64,000 nucleotides of DNA from an uncultured Paracoccaceae bacterium (GCA_937864535.1 CALMJS010000008.1:1-64000), one strand, 5' to 3'; shown: positions 1-8,368, counted from the first letter of the stretch. Notes: generated from the letters alone by a model not told the origin. Made by a program: numbers and translations.

Positions 1-55
1 CAACGGTCACGGCGCCATCTTCGTCACGACGGAAGTTTTTGATGAAATTCAGCAT
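1..55 (-). CDS. Flp family type IVb pilin, N-terminal fragment
   Basis: The reverse strand reads MLNFIKNFRRDEDGAVTV and runs off the window edge, so only 18 codons are visible. A short charged leader with the pattern F-x-x-D-E-x-G-A-V-T-V is typical of Flp/Fap pilins of the Tad system, which are cleaved by a prepilin peptidase and assembled into adhesive pili. A strong ribosome binding site (gaggaggg) lies at about 62-69, just ahead of the ATG at 55-53. Downstream tad genes would lie outside the window. The call rests on the leader alone, so a relative with the same leader cannot be excluded. Confidence 0.75.
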   Translation of the reverse strand, partial: MLNFIKNFRRDEDGAVTV

Positions 56-403
56 TTGGTGTCCCTCCTCAGGGGTTTAGATCGCTCTTAATCTTCCTAT
101 CGGAGCCTGCTCACCGGCCTCATTTGGTGTGCTGTCCGCTTCGGATGAGTTGATATAGCCGTCTGAATGGGGCCGGATTGGGGCAGGTTTCGTGCATCTT
201 TGGCGCAAACGGATTTTTAGATATACTTTAGTATAAATCATTGAAAATTTTGGGTAAAAAAATCCAACGCGCTGTTTCGAGGCCTCTTTGGTGCCGATCT
301 GTCCCCCGAAATGGGACGAAACGGTCGCATTGTGGCAGCGGAGAGTGGTCAGATGCCTAAATTTCTGCGATAATTTTCGCAGGCAGAGGCAGGTTAGAAC
401 CGC
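56..403. promoter_or_regulatory. Intergenic region between flp and the lytic transglycosylase
   Basis: This 348-base stretch has no convincing gene. It separates divergent genes and must carry the pilin promoter and probably the transglycosylase promoter. It contains an AT-rich block at about 211-270 with a perfect dyad, TATAC-TTTA-GTATA, at 222-235, which could be an operator or part of a promoter. No clear sigma-70 or sigma-54 promoter could be fixed by eye. Confidence 0.45.
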
Positions 404-1219
404 ATGAAGCGGCGCTTGGCGATCATTTTTACTCTGGCGGCCTTATCCGCCGACTCGGTTTTTGCCGAGTCGAACGTCGTGCAAGCCGATTTTACCTATA
501 AGAGGGTCGGTCTCCCGGCGCCCGGCGCGACGAATCGTATTACGGTTCAAATTGATCCGGCCGCGATTCCCGTCCCCGCTGCGCCCGAACCCAGTGCACC
601 TGTGCCCGGCGCCAGCCCATCGGGGGGGGATCTGGACTGGTTTTGGGGCCTGATTTCCCCGGACGCCGCCGCGACAGGGCCCGGTCGGCTGGCGACTGCT
701 CTGTCCGCTCTTGAACAACCGCCCGAAGGGAAAGCGCTGGTCCAACCCCGGCTAGAGGCACTGCAACGCATCGTCCAGAGCTATGGCCGCGACATCATGA
801 TGGAAACGATCGGCACCCAGGTGTCGCCCGCTCTGGTTCTGGCGGTGATCTCTGTCGAGAGCGCGGGCAATCCTCGCGCGATCAGCCGGACGGGGGCGCA
901 GGGGCTCATGCAGTTGATGCCGGGGACCGCGGAACGCTTTGATGTCGCGAATGCGATGGATGCCTCACAGAACATTGCCGGGGGCGTTGCCTACCTCGAC
1001 TGGCTGATTAACGATTTCGACCGTGATCCCATCCTCTATATCGCCGCCTATAACGCAGGCGAGGGAGCGATTCGGGATAACAACGGTGTTCCCAACTATG
1101 CCGAAACCCGCGATTACGTGCCAAAGGTTCTCTCTGCTTGGACTGTGGCGCGTGCTCTTTGCGTGACGCCGCCAGAGCTGATGACCGACGGTTGCGTCTT
1201 TTCCTTAAACGGAGACTGA
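404..1219 (+). CDS. Lytic transglycosylase, SLT domain
   Basis: A 271-residue exported murein lytic transglycosylase, expected to cleave glycan strands in the periplasm. An N-terminal signal peptide (about residues 1-21, ending VFA) is followed by a proline- and alanine-rich linker to about residue 75. The SLT catalytic domain covers about 125-250. The catalytic glutamate is Glu152 in the VISVESAGN motif, followed by the family motifs GAQGLMQLMPGTA and AAYNAGEGAI. The stop is only 3 bases before the HAD-UbiA gene, so the two are probably one transcription unit. That links peptidoglycan opening with the adjacent lipid-linked sugar pathway, which is an inference from spacing. Confidence 0.88.
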   Translation: MKRRLAIIFTLAALSADSVFAESNVVQADFTYKRVGLPAPGATNRITVQIDPAAIPVPAAPEPSAPVPGASPSGGDLDWFWGLISPDAAATGPGRLATALSALEQPPEGKALVQPRLEALQRIVQSYGRDIMMETIGTQVSPALVLAVISVESAGNPRAISRTGAQGLMQLMPGTAERFDVANAMDASQNIAGGVAYLDWLINDFDRDPILYIAAYNAGEGAIRDNNGVPNYAETRDYVPKVLSAWTVARALCVTPPELMTDGCVFSLNGD

Positions 1220-1222
1220 ATA

Positions 1223-2650
1223 TTGACCCATTCTCAGCCGCTTGTTCTCGATGTGGACGGTACGTTTCTGCGCACGGATTTGTTGTATGAAACCTTTTGG
1301 GCGGGCCTAGGCCGTGCGCCGATCACGACGATCAGGGCGGCGTTTCGATTTTGGCGTGATCCCGCGCGGCTCAAGTCCGAACTGCGTCAGATCGCGCCGC
1401 TGCGGCTGGATCTTTTGCCGGTCAACGACCAGATCGCCCAGATGGCAAGGGACGCGCAGGCCGAAGGCCGGGAGGTCGTCCTCGCCTCGGCTTCTGATCG
1501 GCATCTGGTTCAGGATCTGGCGACGCTGCATGGATTTGATGCCGCCTTGGGGTCTGAACCCGGACACAACCTCAAAGGTGCGCACAAGGCGCGGGCGCTG
1601 GTCGCAGAGTACGGCGACAAGGGCTTTATCTACGCTGGCGATGACAAATCCGATGCCGCCATCTGGGCGCGTGCCAGCCATTCTATCGTTGTGGGGCGCG
1701 CTGGCGGGGCAGGGGAGAAACTCCCCGTCGCTCAGAAAACGCAACTGCCGGGTGGCTGGTCCTGGTCTGCCTTAACCAAGGCGATCCGTCCGCATCAATG
1801 GGTCAAGAACGTTCTGCTGTTTCTGCCGATGATTGCGGCGCATCAGTTCGACCTGATGACCGCGTTCTTGGTGGTGCTGGGTATCGCGGCATTCTCGGCG
1901 GCGGCTTCGTCGATCTACGTGGTGAATGACCTGCTCGACCTCGAGGCGGATCGCCTGCACCGCACCAAGTGCAAGCGCCCTTTTGCGGCCGGCACCGTTC
2001 CGATCAAGGTCGGGATGATCGCCTGCGGCGGTCTGGCGGCGATTGCTCTGGGGCTCGGGGCTGTGTTGGGCATCGCGTTCCTGGGTGTTGTGGTGCTCTA
2101 TATGATCTTGTCGCTGGCCTATTCGCTCAAGCTCAAACGGATGCGCTGGATCGACATTTTCACCCTCGCGGCTCTTTATACCATCCGGGTGGTGGCAGGG
2201 GCCGCGGCGAGTCAGGTCGATGCTTCGGTGTTTATGCTGATCTTTATCTTTCCGATTTTTGTCACGCTGGGCTGCGTCAAACGATTGACCGAATTGACGC
2301 TCGCGACGAACGATGACCCGTTGCCCGGTCGTGGCTATGGACGCCTGGACCGTCCGGATTTGTTGAACGTGGCGATACTGGGGATGGTCGGGGCCTTGGT
2401 GATCTTTTTCCTGTATTCCTTTAGCGAACAGGCGCGGGTTCTCTATCCGTCGCAGTGGCTGCTCTGGGTGGCCTTGATCCCGATTGCTGCATGGCTCAAT
2501 CGCATGGTGCGACTGGGCTGGTTCGGGCAGCAGGATTACGATCCCATCGTTTTCGCGCTCAAGGACAAGCGGGGCATCGGGCTGTTGCTGATCACTTTGT
2601 CGCTAATGTTCTATTCTGCCGGGCTCTGGCAGCAATGGTTCGGGTTCTAA
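1223..2650 (+). CDS. HAD phosphatase-UbiA prenyltransferase fusion (decaprenyl-phosphate phosphoribosyltransferase type)
   Basis: A 475-residue fusion. Residues 1-170 are a HAD phosphatase: motif I DVDGT at 10-14, motif II in LASAS near 90 and motif IV GDDKSD at 139-144. Residues 185-475 are a multi-pass UbiA prenyltransferase with RPHQWVKN and the Asp-rich motif NDLLDLEAD at 235-243. The pattern ND-x-x-D-x-E-A-D-R followed by TK-x-x-RP-x-AAG matches mycobacterial Rv3806c, which joins phosphoribose to decaprenyl phosphate. The HAD half would then remove the 5'-phosphate. The start is TTG, three bases after the transglycosylase stop. The neighbouring DprE1- and DprE2-like genes support this role over a quinone or heme role. 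Confidence 0.85.
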   Translation: MTHSQPLVLDVDGTFLRTDLLYETFWAGLGRAPITTIRAAFRFWRDPARLKSELRQIAPLRLDLLPVNDQIAQMARDAQAEGREVVLASASDRHLVQDLATLHGFDAALGSEPGHNLKGAHKARALVAEYGDKGFIYAGDDKSDAAIWARASHSIVVGRAGGAGEKLPVAQKTQLPGGWSWSALTKAIRPHQWVKNVLLFLPMIAAHQFDLMTAFLVVLGIAAFSAAASSIYVVNDLLDLEADRLHRTKCKRPFAAGTVPIKVGMIACGGLAAIALGLGAVLGIAFLGVVVLYMILSLAYSLKLKRMRWIDIFTLAALYTIRVVAGAAASQVDASVFMLIFIFPIFVTLGCVKRLTELTLATNDDPLPGRGYGRLDRPDLLNVAILGMVGALVIFFLYSFSEQARVLYPSQWLLWVALIPIAAWLNRMVRLGWFGQQDYDPIVFALKDKRGIGLLLITLSLMFYSAGLWQQWFGF

Positions 2651-2664
2651 TGTTCCAAATAGAC

Positions 2665-2690
2665 AAGGGCGCCAGATGGCGCCCTTTGTT
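2665..2690. terminator. Bidirectional terminator between convergent genes
   Basis: A perfect 9-bp stem, AAGGGCGCC-AGAT-GGCGCCCTT (2665-2686), lies between the stops of the HAD-UbiA gene and the DprE2-like gene. The T-run is short on both strands. The position suggests it ends both transcripts. Confidence 0.7.
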
Positions 2691-3421
2691 CAGATCGACA
2701 GCTTTTTAAAGATCGGCTCGGGGATCAGGCGGATTATTGTCATGACCAAGAGCCAAAGGCGTTTTGTATATACCGTGTTCCGCTGGCTCTTGAGGCCCGC
2801 GATGATGTCCTTGGCGACCGCATCCGGTGTAGCCATGAACGGCAACTGGCTGCCCCATGTCATCGCCGTATCTACCGGCCCGGGTTTCACGGTCATCACA
2901 TGAATGCCCTTGCGTCCCAATCGATTGCGCAGGCCTGATAGATAGGTCGAGAACCCGGCCTTGGCCGCGCCATAGACATAGTTGCCGAGCCGCCCGCGAT
3001 CTCCGGCAACAGAGCTGACACCGACGATTTCGCCCGCTTCGCGCTCTTCCATCAGGGGGGCAAGAGCGGTCAGGAACTGCGCCGGTCCGGTAAAACTATC
3101 GATGACAACACCGGGGATCAGGCCCGGATCAGCGTCAATTTCCGATTGCTCCGGCATTGATCCGACGAAAACCGCACAGCAAATTGTCCCGCTGATGGTT
3201 TGCAGTCGCGCGAGCACCGGTGCGAAACTGTCGGCATCGCGCATATCGATTGCACAGACCTCGGCCGCAGCTGCGCCGCGATGTCTGGCATCGGCGGCGG
3301 TAACCAACATGTCGTTTTGATCCCGACCGCAGAGCAGGAAACCCGCGCCAGTGTCGGCCTCTTGCCGGATAAAGGCGCGTGCGATGGCACTGGTCGCCCC
3401 TAGAATGACCCAAGTTTTCAT
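2690..3421 (-). CDS. DprE2-like short-chain dehydrogenase (2'-keto reductase)
   Basis: A 243-residue SDR. The Rossmann motif GATSAIA begins at residue 8, the catalytic Ser is in VSSVAG (136-139), and Y150-x3-K154 is the active-site pair. In the DprE1/DprE2 epimerisation, this partner reduces decaprenylphosphoryl-2-keto-ribose to the arabinose form with NAD(P)H. The ATG at 3421 overlaps the stop of the upstream FAD oxidase as ATGA, indicating translational coupling; a longer upstream start would overlap that gene needlessly. Assignment as DprE2 depends on this context, since SDRs are functionally diverse. Confidence 0.82.
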   Translation of the reverse strand: MKTWVILGATSAIARAFIRQEADTGAGFLLCGRDQNDMLVTAADARHRGAAAAEVCAIDMRDADSFAPVLARLQTISGTICCAVFVGSMPEQSEIDADPGLIPGVVIDSFTGPAQFLTALAPLMEEREAGEIVGVSSVAGDRGRLGNYVYGAAKAGFSTYLSGLRNRLGRKGIHVMTVKPGPVDTAMTWGSQLPFMATPDAVAKDIIAGLKSQRNTVYTKRLWLLVMTIIRLIPEPIFKKLSI

Positions 3422-4713
3422 ATCGCAGTCCTTAGGGCCAATCGCCGCGTCAGGTCGGTTTCGAGCCGTCTTTCCGGGTCGATATCGTTCACCGTGGCGG
3501 CCCATTCCGGCAAATGGGTGTACATCGCCCTGGCCTGCGCCGCCGTCGACAGGCTGTCCTTGGCCAGATAGACCCTGCCGTTCGCCTCGATGGTCTGGGC
3601 GATCAAATGCGCAATCAGTTCTGGCGTCGCGCCGCGATTGGGGAAATCAACGGCGAGCGTAAAGCCCTCTTTTGCAAAGGAAAGATGCCCGGACTCTGCA
3701 GGGCCCATACGTTTGAGCACGGCAAGAGGCGAGGCGGCACCAGCCTCGGCGATGGCCCCCAGCATGCCTCGTAGCGCGTAGCGTTCATTTGTCGGTACGA
3801 CGCACTGGAACTGATGGAACCCGGTTTTGCCATAGAGCCGATTCCAGTCGTGAACGCGGTCGAGCGGGAAAAAGAAATCCTCGATCGGGCGAATGACGAA
3901 TTGGCCGTCCGCCGGTACGCGTCGATAATAGAGCGTGTTAAACATCCGGACCATCGGCGCCGAAAGGGCAAATCCCGGCGCATCGAAGGGGATCGTGCGG
4001 GTCTTGGTCCGATGTTTCGCTTCTGCGCCGCTGGTTTCCGCCTCTTCGACAATTCCGCGTCCGAGCGACGCGCCGGTGGCAGCGGCATCGACCCAACCGA
4101 CACAGAACGTTGCCTGCGAGGCATCCAGCATCGCAATATGTTCGTCAAAGTTTTCGGCCCGCCGTTCGTGCACCTTCATCGTGCGCCCGGGGACGGCCAT
4201 CAGCGACAGTCGCGCCGAAGCGATCACCCCGGTTTGACCGAGACCACCGATTGTCGCCCGCCAAATACTGGTGTCATCCGGAGCGATCACCCGTGGTCCA
4301 TCGGGGGTCAGCAAAGTGATTTCGCGGACGTGACCGCCGAAAGATCCGGCATGATGGTGGTTCTTGCCGTGCACATCCATCGCGATACAGCCGCCAACCG
4401 TCGCAAAGCCGGTACCGGGCATCACACGTGGCAGCCAGCCCCTGGTTGGCAGTACCCGTGCCAGATCGCCGATCGTGCAGCCAGCCTCGACGTGGATGTC
4501 ACCCGTTCTGGTGTCGAACTCCAGAATTCGGTCGAGCCGCGTCATATCCATCGCCCGCCCGCCCGAATTCAGTGCAGCGTCGCCATAACTCCGACGATTG
4601 CCGATTGCCGGAGCGGTCGGGGTCACTTGGGACTGACGCTCTGGCCGGGCAAGCTGTCCAGAAGCGGTTAAGGCTCGGCCCCAACCCGAGTAGGTATTTG
4701 TTTTCCAGCGCAT
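3418..4713 (-). CDS. DprE1-like FAD-dependent decaprenylphosphoryl-ribose 2'-oxidase
   Basis: A 431-residue flavoprotein with an N-terminal PCMH-type FAD-binding domain (about 15-170) and a C-terminal substrate domain. The segment DVHGKNHHHAGSFGGHV (113-129) closely resembles mycobacterial DprE1, as do YLAKDS with Lys385 and the ending DLTRRLAL. DprE1 oxidises the ribose C2 hydroxyl of the lipid-linked sugar. Alanine 354 sits where DprE1 has the benzothiazinone-reactive cysteine. I chose the ATG at 4713, one base after the upstream stop; a TTG at 4746 would add 11 residues and overlap the flippase gene. The gene is coupled to the DprE2-like reductase downstream. Confidence 0.87.
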   Translation of the reverse strand: MRWKTNTYSGWGRALTASGQLARPERQSQVTPTAPAIGNRRSYGDAALNSGGRAMDMTRLDRILEFDTRTGDIHVEAGCTIGDLARVLPTRGWLPRVMPGTGFATVGGCIAMDVHGKNHHHAGSFGGHVREITLLTPDGPRVIAPDDTSIWRATIGGLGQTGVIASARLSLMAVPGRTMKVHERRAENFDEHIAMLDASQATFCVGWVDAAATGASLGRGIVEEAETSGAEAKHRTKTRTIPFDAPGFALSAPMVRMFNTLYYRRVPADGQFVIRPIEDFFFPLDRVHDWNRLYGKTGFHQFQCVVPTNERYALRGMLGAIAEAGAASPLAVLKRMGPAESGHLSFAKEGFTLAVDFPNRGATPELIAHLIAQTIEANGRVYLAKDSLSTAAQARAMYTHLPEWAATVNDIDPERRLETDLTRRLALRTAI

Positions 4714-4714
4714 G

Positions 4715-5713
4715 TCAGTGGCTCTTTGTCGATTTGCGTTCTGCAAAGGGGAAGAGGATCAGGCCCAGTCCAATGGCAAACCACAGGGTTGTCACCCGAA
4801 TAATGGCCGTGGCAGGCAGGGAAGTTTCCAGCGGAACCCCCTGCAACGAAAGGAGCGCGATCATCGCCGCCTCTGCGCCGCCAACGCCGCCCGGCGCTCC
4901 TGTTAATCCTCCGGCAAGGGTTGCGAATGTAAAGATGGTGGTAGCGGTCCAGAATCCGACGTCTGCGCCCATCCAATTTAGCAGCAGGTAAAACGATGCG
5001 CCTTCGGCGAACCAGCCCAAGATACCCAGCGCGAGCGAGGCAGTGATGGTTGCTGGCGTAGAGAACATGGCCAAAGAGCGCGAGGCGCGGCGGAGCTTTG
5101 CAAATAGCCGGGCAAAGCGACCGGTCAGGCGAAAGGCGAGTTCTGCCAGTCCGGACAAGAGTTGCGGCCGCGTCGCGACAAAGGCCGCAGCAAGTGCCAC
5201 CGTCGCGACGGGCAGACCAAAACGCACGCCGCCGGTGCTGAATGATAGTCCCAGGGCCAAGAGAATCGCCATCGCGGCCAAGTCCCCCGCTCTGTCCATC
5301 AGGGCCAGCGGCGCGGTCCGTTCAAAGGACCAGCCGGTTTCGCGGCGGAGCCAACGCATGCGGACCAGTTCCCCGACGCGGCCGGGGGTCACTGACATCG
5401 CAAAACCGCCGAGGAAATGGCGGTAATTCTGCGTTATTGTCGTCGGCAGGCCAAGCCGCCGAGCGAACAGATGCCAACGACCCCCTCTCAGGGCATAGTT
5501 CAGGAGGCTGAGACCCAAGAGCGCAGCGAACTGTCCGACGTCCAACAGCGAGAGTTGATCGATGGTTTCCTGCCATCCTGTTGCTGCGGCCAGACCACTC
5601 AGGCCGACCACCACAAATCCGATGAGCCCGATCGTGATCATCAGATCGCGCCTGCGCCCCCTGGGCAGGGGCGTCCCGTACGATAACGGCGATGTAGCGC
5701 GAAGGTTTGTCAT
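4715..5713 (-). CDS. LPG-synthase-TM family flippase-like membrane protein (UPF0104)
   Basis: A 332-residue protein with about eight hydrophobic helices, resembling the transmembrane part of lysylphosphatidylglycerol synthase (TIGR00374/UPF0104). Family members are proposed to flip or handle polyprenyl-linked sugars and lipids, and none of the aminoacyl-transfer domain is present. The ATG at 5713 has GGGGA just upstream; a start further upstream would add a non-membrane extension. The gene ends one base before the DprE1-like gene. By context it may move polyprenyl-phospho-arabinose to the periplasmic face, which is an inference. Confidence 0.78.
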   Translation of the reverse strand: MTNLRATSPLSYGTPLPRGRRRDLMITIGLIGFVVVGLSGLAAATGWQETIDQLSLLDVGQFAALLGLSLLNYALRGGRWHLFARRLGLPTTITQNYRHFLGGFAMSVTPGRVGELVRMRWLRRETGWSFERTAPLALMDRAGDLAAMAILLALGLSFSTGGVRFGLPVATVALAAAFVATRPQLLSGLAELAFRLTGRFARLFAKLRRASRSLAMFSTPATITASLALGILGWFAEGASFYLLLNWMGADVGFWTATTIFTFATLAGGLTGAPGGVGGAEAAMIALLSLQGVPLETSLPATAIIRVTTLWFAIGLGLILFPFAERKSTKSH

Positions 5714-5869
5714 GGGTCCCCATCCGTTTGTCGCCGATCTAGCGACAAATTGGGGCAGGAATATGATGACGCTGCGGTTCGCGAAACAGTTTTTGCCCGC
5801 ATCCGAGCCCAATAGATTCGATGCGGCCAACATGCGCAGGCCGCTTTGGTCGCGTTTCGAAGGTCAGGT

Positions 5870-6739
5870 TCAGAAAAGCCCGACGTATTCAGGCGGAAGC
5901 CGTAGGATCTGACGCTTGGTTGTCGGGCTGCGCACATAGATGCCGTTCTTGACCTTGCGCAGTTTATACGAGGCACGGTTCAGCTGTGGTGCGTTCAACT
6001 GTTCCGCGGTTTTGATTGTCCCAAGCCTGAATTCGTCCAGATAGTCGGCCTCGGTCCGCCAGGTTTTTCCACCCAGGTTCGGAAAGGGTTTGCCGGTGGC
6101 CGGATCGATAATCATCGAATACCGCGCCGCGCGCCGCTCTTGGAACTGGCGGTTATCAAACAACCGTAAATGAAACAGCGTCAGATTGGGGTCGATGACA
6201 TAGTTTTCCTGGTCGCAATAGTGACCTCCCGATCCCCATCGAATGGCGTGCCGGGTGATCGCGGGCTTTGAATACCAGCTGTTGTGGACAAAGTGTCGAC
6301 GTTGGCCGAGTACCGGCAGCGTGGGGTCGTAATCGTTCGGTTCCTGATCCGGGACATGGACGATGTCGATGCCCGTCGGAGCTACCACCGGATCGGGGTG
6401 ATCCAGGATATACTCGACCGGATTTGTGCCAACCTTCGGATCTAGAACAATAATCTCATCGACATCTGTATAGATGGCCCGGTCGAACATGTAGCAGGCC
6501 CCGGAGACAAAGTGAGAGATCATCGACCAGCGATCCCTCTCGCTGTTGTCGTGAACGGCTGGCCTGTTGATCCGCAGGGTATTGCAGCCCTTGGCCAAGG
6601 CTTCGTAGCGATCGTAATTTGCGTGCATCAGAACAAAGATATTCTCGCGCGGCAGGAACCGTGTCCAATACCGCAAGAAGATGTCCAAATAGACATCATC
6701 GTCGTAGACCATCGTGAAGAGGGCGAGTTGCTTAGACAC
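5870..6739 (-). CDS. Glycosyltransferase (GT-A fold, family 2-like)
   Basis: A 289-residue soluble protein. It begins with a typical GT-A N-terminus (LALFTMVYDDD) and carries the metal-binding DxD-type motif DVDE at residues 92-95 in TDVDEIIVL. A histidine- and tryptophan-containing segment (about 170-200) and LTLFHLRLFD follow, a layout seen in glycosyltransferases annotated as family 2 (Glyco_tranf_2_4-like) in Rhodobacterales. The start is GTG, overlapping the FkbM gene stop by 8 bases. Donor and acceptor cannot be read from sequence. It is not a membrane arabinosyltransferase. Confidence 0.75.
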   Translation of the reverse strand: MSKQLALFTMVYDDDVYLDIFLRYWTRFLPRENIFVLMHANYDRYEALAKGCNTLRINRPAVHDNSERDRWSMISHFVSGACYMFDRAIYTDVDEIIVLDPKVGTNPVEYILDHPDPVVAPTGIDIVHVPDQEPNDYDPTLPVLGQRRHFVHNSWYSKPAITRHAIRWGSGGHYCDQENYVIDPNLTLFHLRLFDNRQFQERRAARYSMIIDPATGKPFPNLGGKTWRTEADYLDEFRLGTIKTAEQLNAPQLNRASYKLRKVKNGIYVRSPTTKRQILRLPPEYVGLF

Positions 6740-7415
6740 GAGAATTCCTCTTGAACACCATCACGCGCGGGCGTTCCATCGCGGCGAGGTCGGGATAAAG
6801 GCCTGCAGTCATCAAAACATGAAACAACCTGGACTGACGCGCAAGATCTGTGGTGTCGGGATGGAGTTCGGCAACCACGAGGTCGATCTGCCTCCAGTCG
6901 ATGTCGGGAAAGAGCGTATACTCGGCCCCTTCGATGTCGCAGACCAAAACATTCGCACCCGTATTGCGGAGCAGTTCATTGACGTCGAGCGTGTCGATTT
7001 CAACGCTACGCGCGATATCCGGCGTATCCGGCGACAGTGAAGATGCCCAAAAATCGCTGGAAATATAAAAGGTTGCCTTGCCGTCTGCCGCGCCGACCAG
7101 CGCATTGATGACGGTGATCCCCGTGACGCCATTGCAGGCATGGGTATGCGCGATAATCGGCAACAGATCAGGGTTCGCCTCGACAGAGGTGACCTGCGAA
7201 GGGGCGCTGGCGCGGGCCAGACATGTGCCGATCACGCCGCATCCGGCGCCAAGTTCCACGATGCGATCCGATGGCCGTACCGCGGCGGCAATCGCTCGAC
7301 GCTCCATCAACTCATAACGGTCGTCCTTCAGGGCCCGTTTCAGCGAGTTGCTAAAGTTCTGTTCGATATCTTCGACAACGATGCCGCCGGACAGTTCAAA
7401 GGATTTTATGGCCAT
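6732..7415 (-). CDS. FkbM family SAM-dependent methyltransferase
   Basis: A 227-residue methyltransferase. SAM-binding motif I is VELGAGCGVIG at about 53-63, the acidic motif SVEAN is near 77, and the FkbM signature is VCDIEGAEYTLF near 155-170. FkbM enzymes O-methylate hydroxyls of polyketides and often of sugars. It is the first gene of the minus-strand cluster and overlaps the glycosyltransferase gene, so a sugar or glycan substrate is likely. No strong ribosome binding site is seen before the ATG at 7415. Confidence 0.85.
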   Translation of the reverse strand: MAIKSFELSGGIVVEDIEQNFSNSLKRALKDDRYELMERRAIAAAVRPSDRIVELGAGCGVIGTCLARASAPSQVTSVEANPDLLPIIAHTHACNGVTGITVINALVGAADGKATFYISSDFWASSLSPDTPDIARSVEIDTLDVNELLRNTGANVLVCDIEGAEYTLFPDIDWRQIDLVVAELHPDTTDLARQSRLFHVLMTAGLYPDLAAMERPRVMVFKRNSRV

Positions 7416-7534
7416 GAAAGATCTAGGATTGCTCTATAGGTGCAGGTTAAGGGTCCATCGGTAGCTTGGCAATGCGGCTAAGGTTTGACATGACCACAGT
7501 CTATCGCTGAATCTGCGTAAAATTGGTTTCGTGT

Positions 7535-8368
7535 ATGAAGAATGACCGCACTTTAGATCGTCAATTGGCAAAACATCCCGCTGTCGGGTCCGAGCCAAAG
7601 CGATTTTACCTCTGGGGGCGTGTGCACCCGCATCGTGCCCGCCTGCGCAATCTGCCGATGGAGGTGCGGGTTTACCTGAACGCCCTGCGCCGGAGGGCGC
7701 GGCCCAAGGGCTTTATCCTCTATGGGCGTCCGCGATCTGGCACGACATTGCTGATGGATTTGCTGGGACAGGTTCCTGGCGTTCAGTCCAGCGGCGAACT
7801 TTACCACTCGTTCCTGCTGTTCCCGCGCGGGTTTTTAGCCGCGCTCTTGCCTGCCGCCAAGGAGCCGGTATTCGGCTTTAAACTGTTGTCCTACCAATTG
7901 TGCGAAGTGCACAAAATCCGCAAACCTATTGCGTTCTTCCGGCGCGCAGAGGCCAAAGGATTTCGGTTGATCTACATTCGTCGGGGGACATTCGCGCAGA
8001 CCCTTTCCTTGGCCAAGGCGCAGGCGACGGGCGTCTATTTCGTCGATGGCGACGTGAGGCAGCATGTCCGCATCGACCCCGACTATTTTGTCGAGCTGTT
8101 GATCTGGAACGACAAAATGCTGTCCTACGAGGCCGAAGTGGTCCGCGCGCTTGATCATGTCGAGGTCGACTATGAACGCGATCTGCGCGATCCGGCGGGC
8201 CATCAGGCGTTGATTGACCGACTCTGCGCGGATCTGGGCATAGCCTCGTTCCCGGTCGCGGCTCGGCTGCGGCGGACCGGCGGCGAGGACGGTGCGATCG
8301 TCCTCGACAATCTGCCAGAACTCCGGGCGGCCACGCAGGCGGCAGGGCTCGCGCATTTGCTGCCCTGA
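7535..8368 (+). CDS. Sulfotransferase family protein
   Basis: A 277-residue protein with the PAPS 5'-phosphosulfate loop YGRPRSGTT (residues 63-71) and the downstream Stf0-like pattern SSGELYHSFL. Such enzymes move sulfate from PAPS to hydroxyls of glycolipids or polysaccharides. A charged N-terminus with no signal peptide suggests a cytoplasmic enzyme. I chose the ATG at 7535; a TTG four codons earlier is possible. The gene is divergent from fkbM, with 119 bases between them. Its place beside glycan genes suggests that the sugar product is sulfated, which is an inference. Confidence 0.75.
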   Translation: MKNDRTLDRQLAKHPAVGSEPKRFYLWGRVHPHRARLRNLPMEVRVYLNALRRRARPKGFILYGRPRSGTTLLMDLLGQVPGVQSSGELYHSFLLFPRGFLAALLPAAKEPVFGFKLLSYQLCEVHKIRKPIAFFRRAEAKGFRLIYIRRGTFAQTLSLAKAQATGVYFVDGDVRQHVRIDPDYFVELLIWNDKMLSYEAEVVRALDHVEVDYERDLRDPAGHQALIDRLCADLGIASFPVAARLRRTGGEDGAIVLDNLPELRAATQAAGLAHLLP

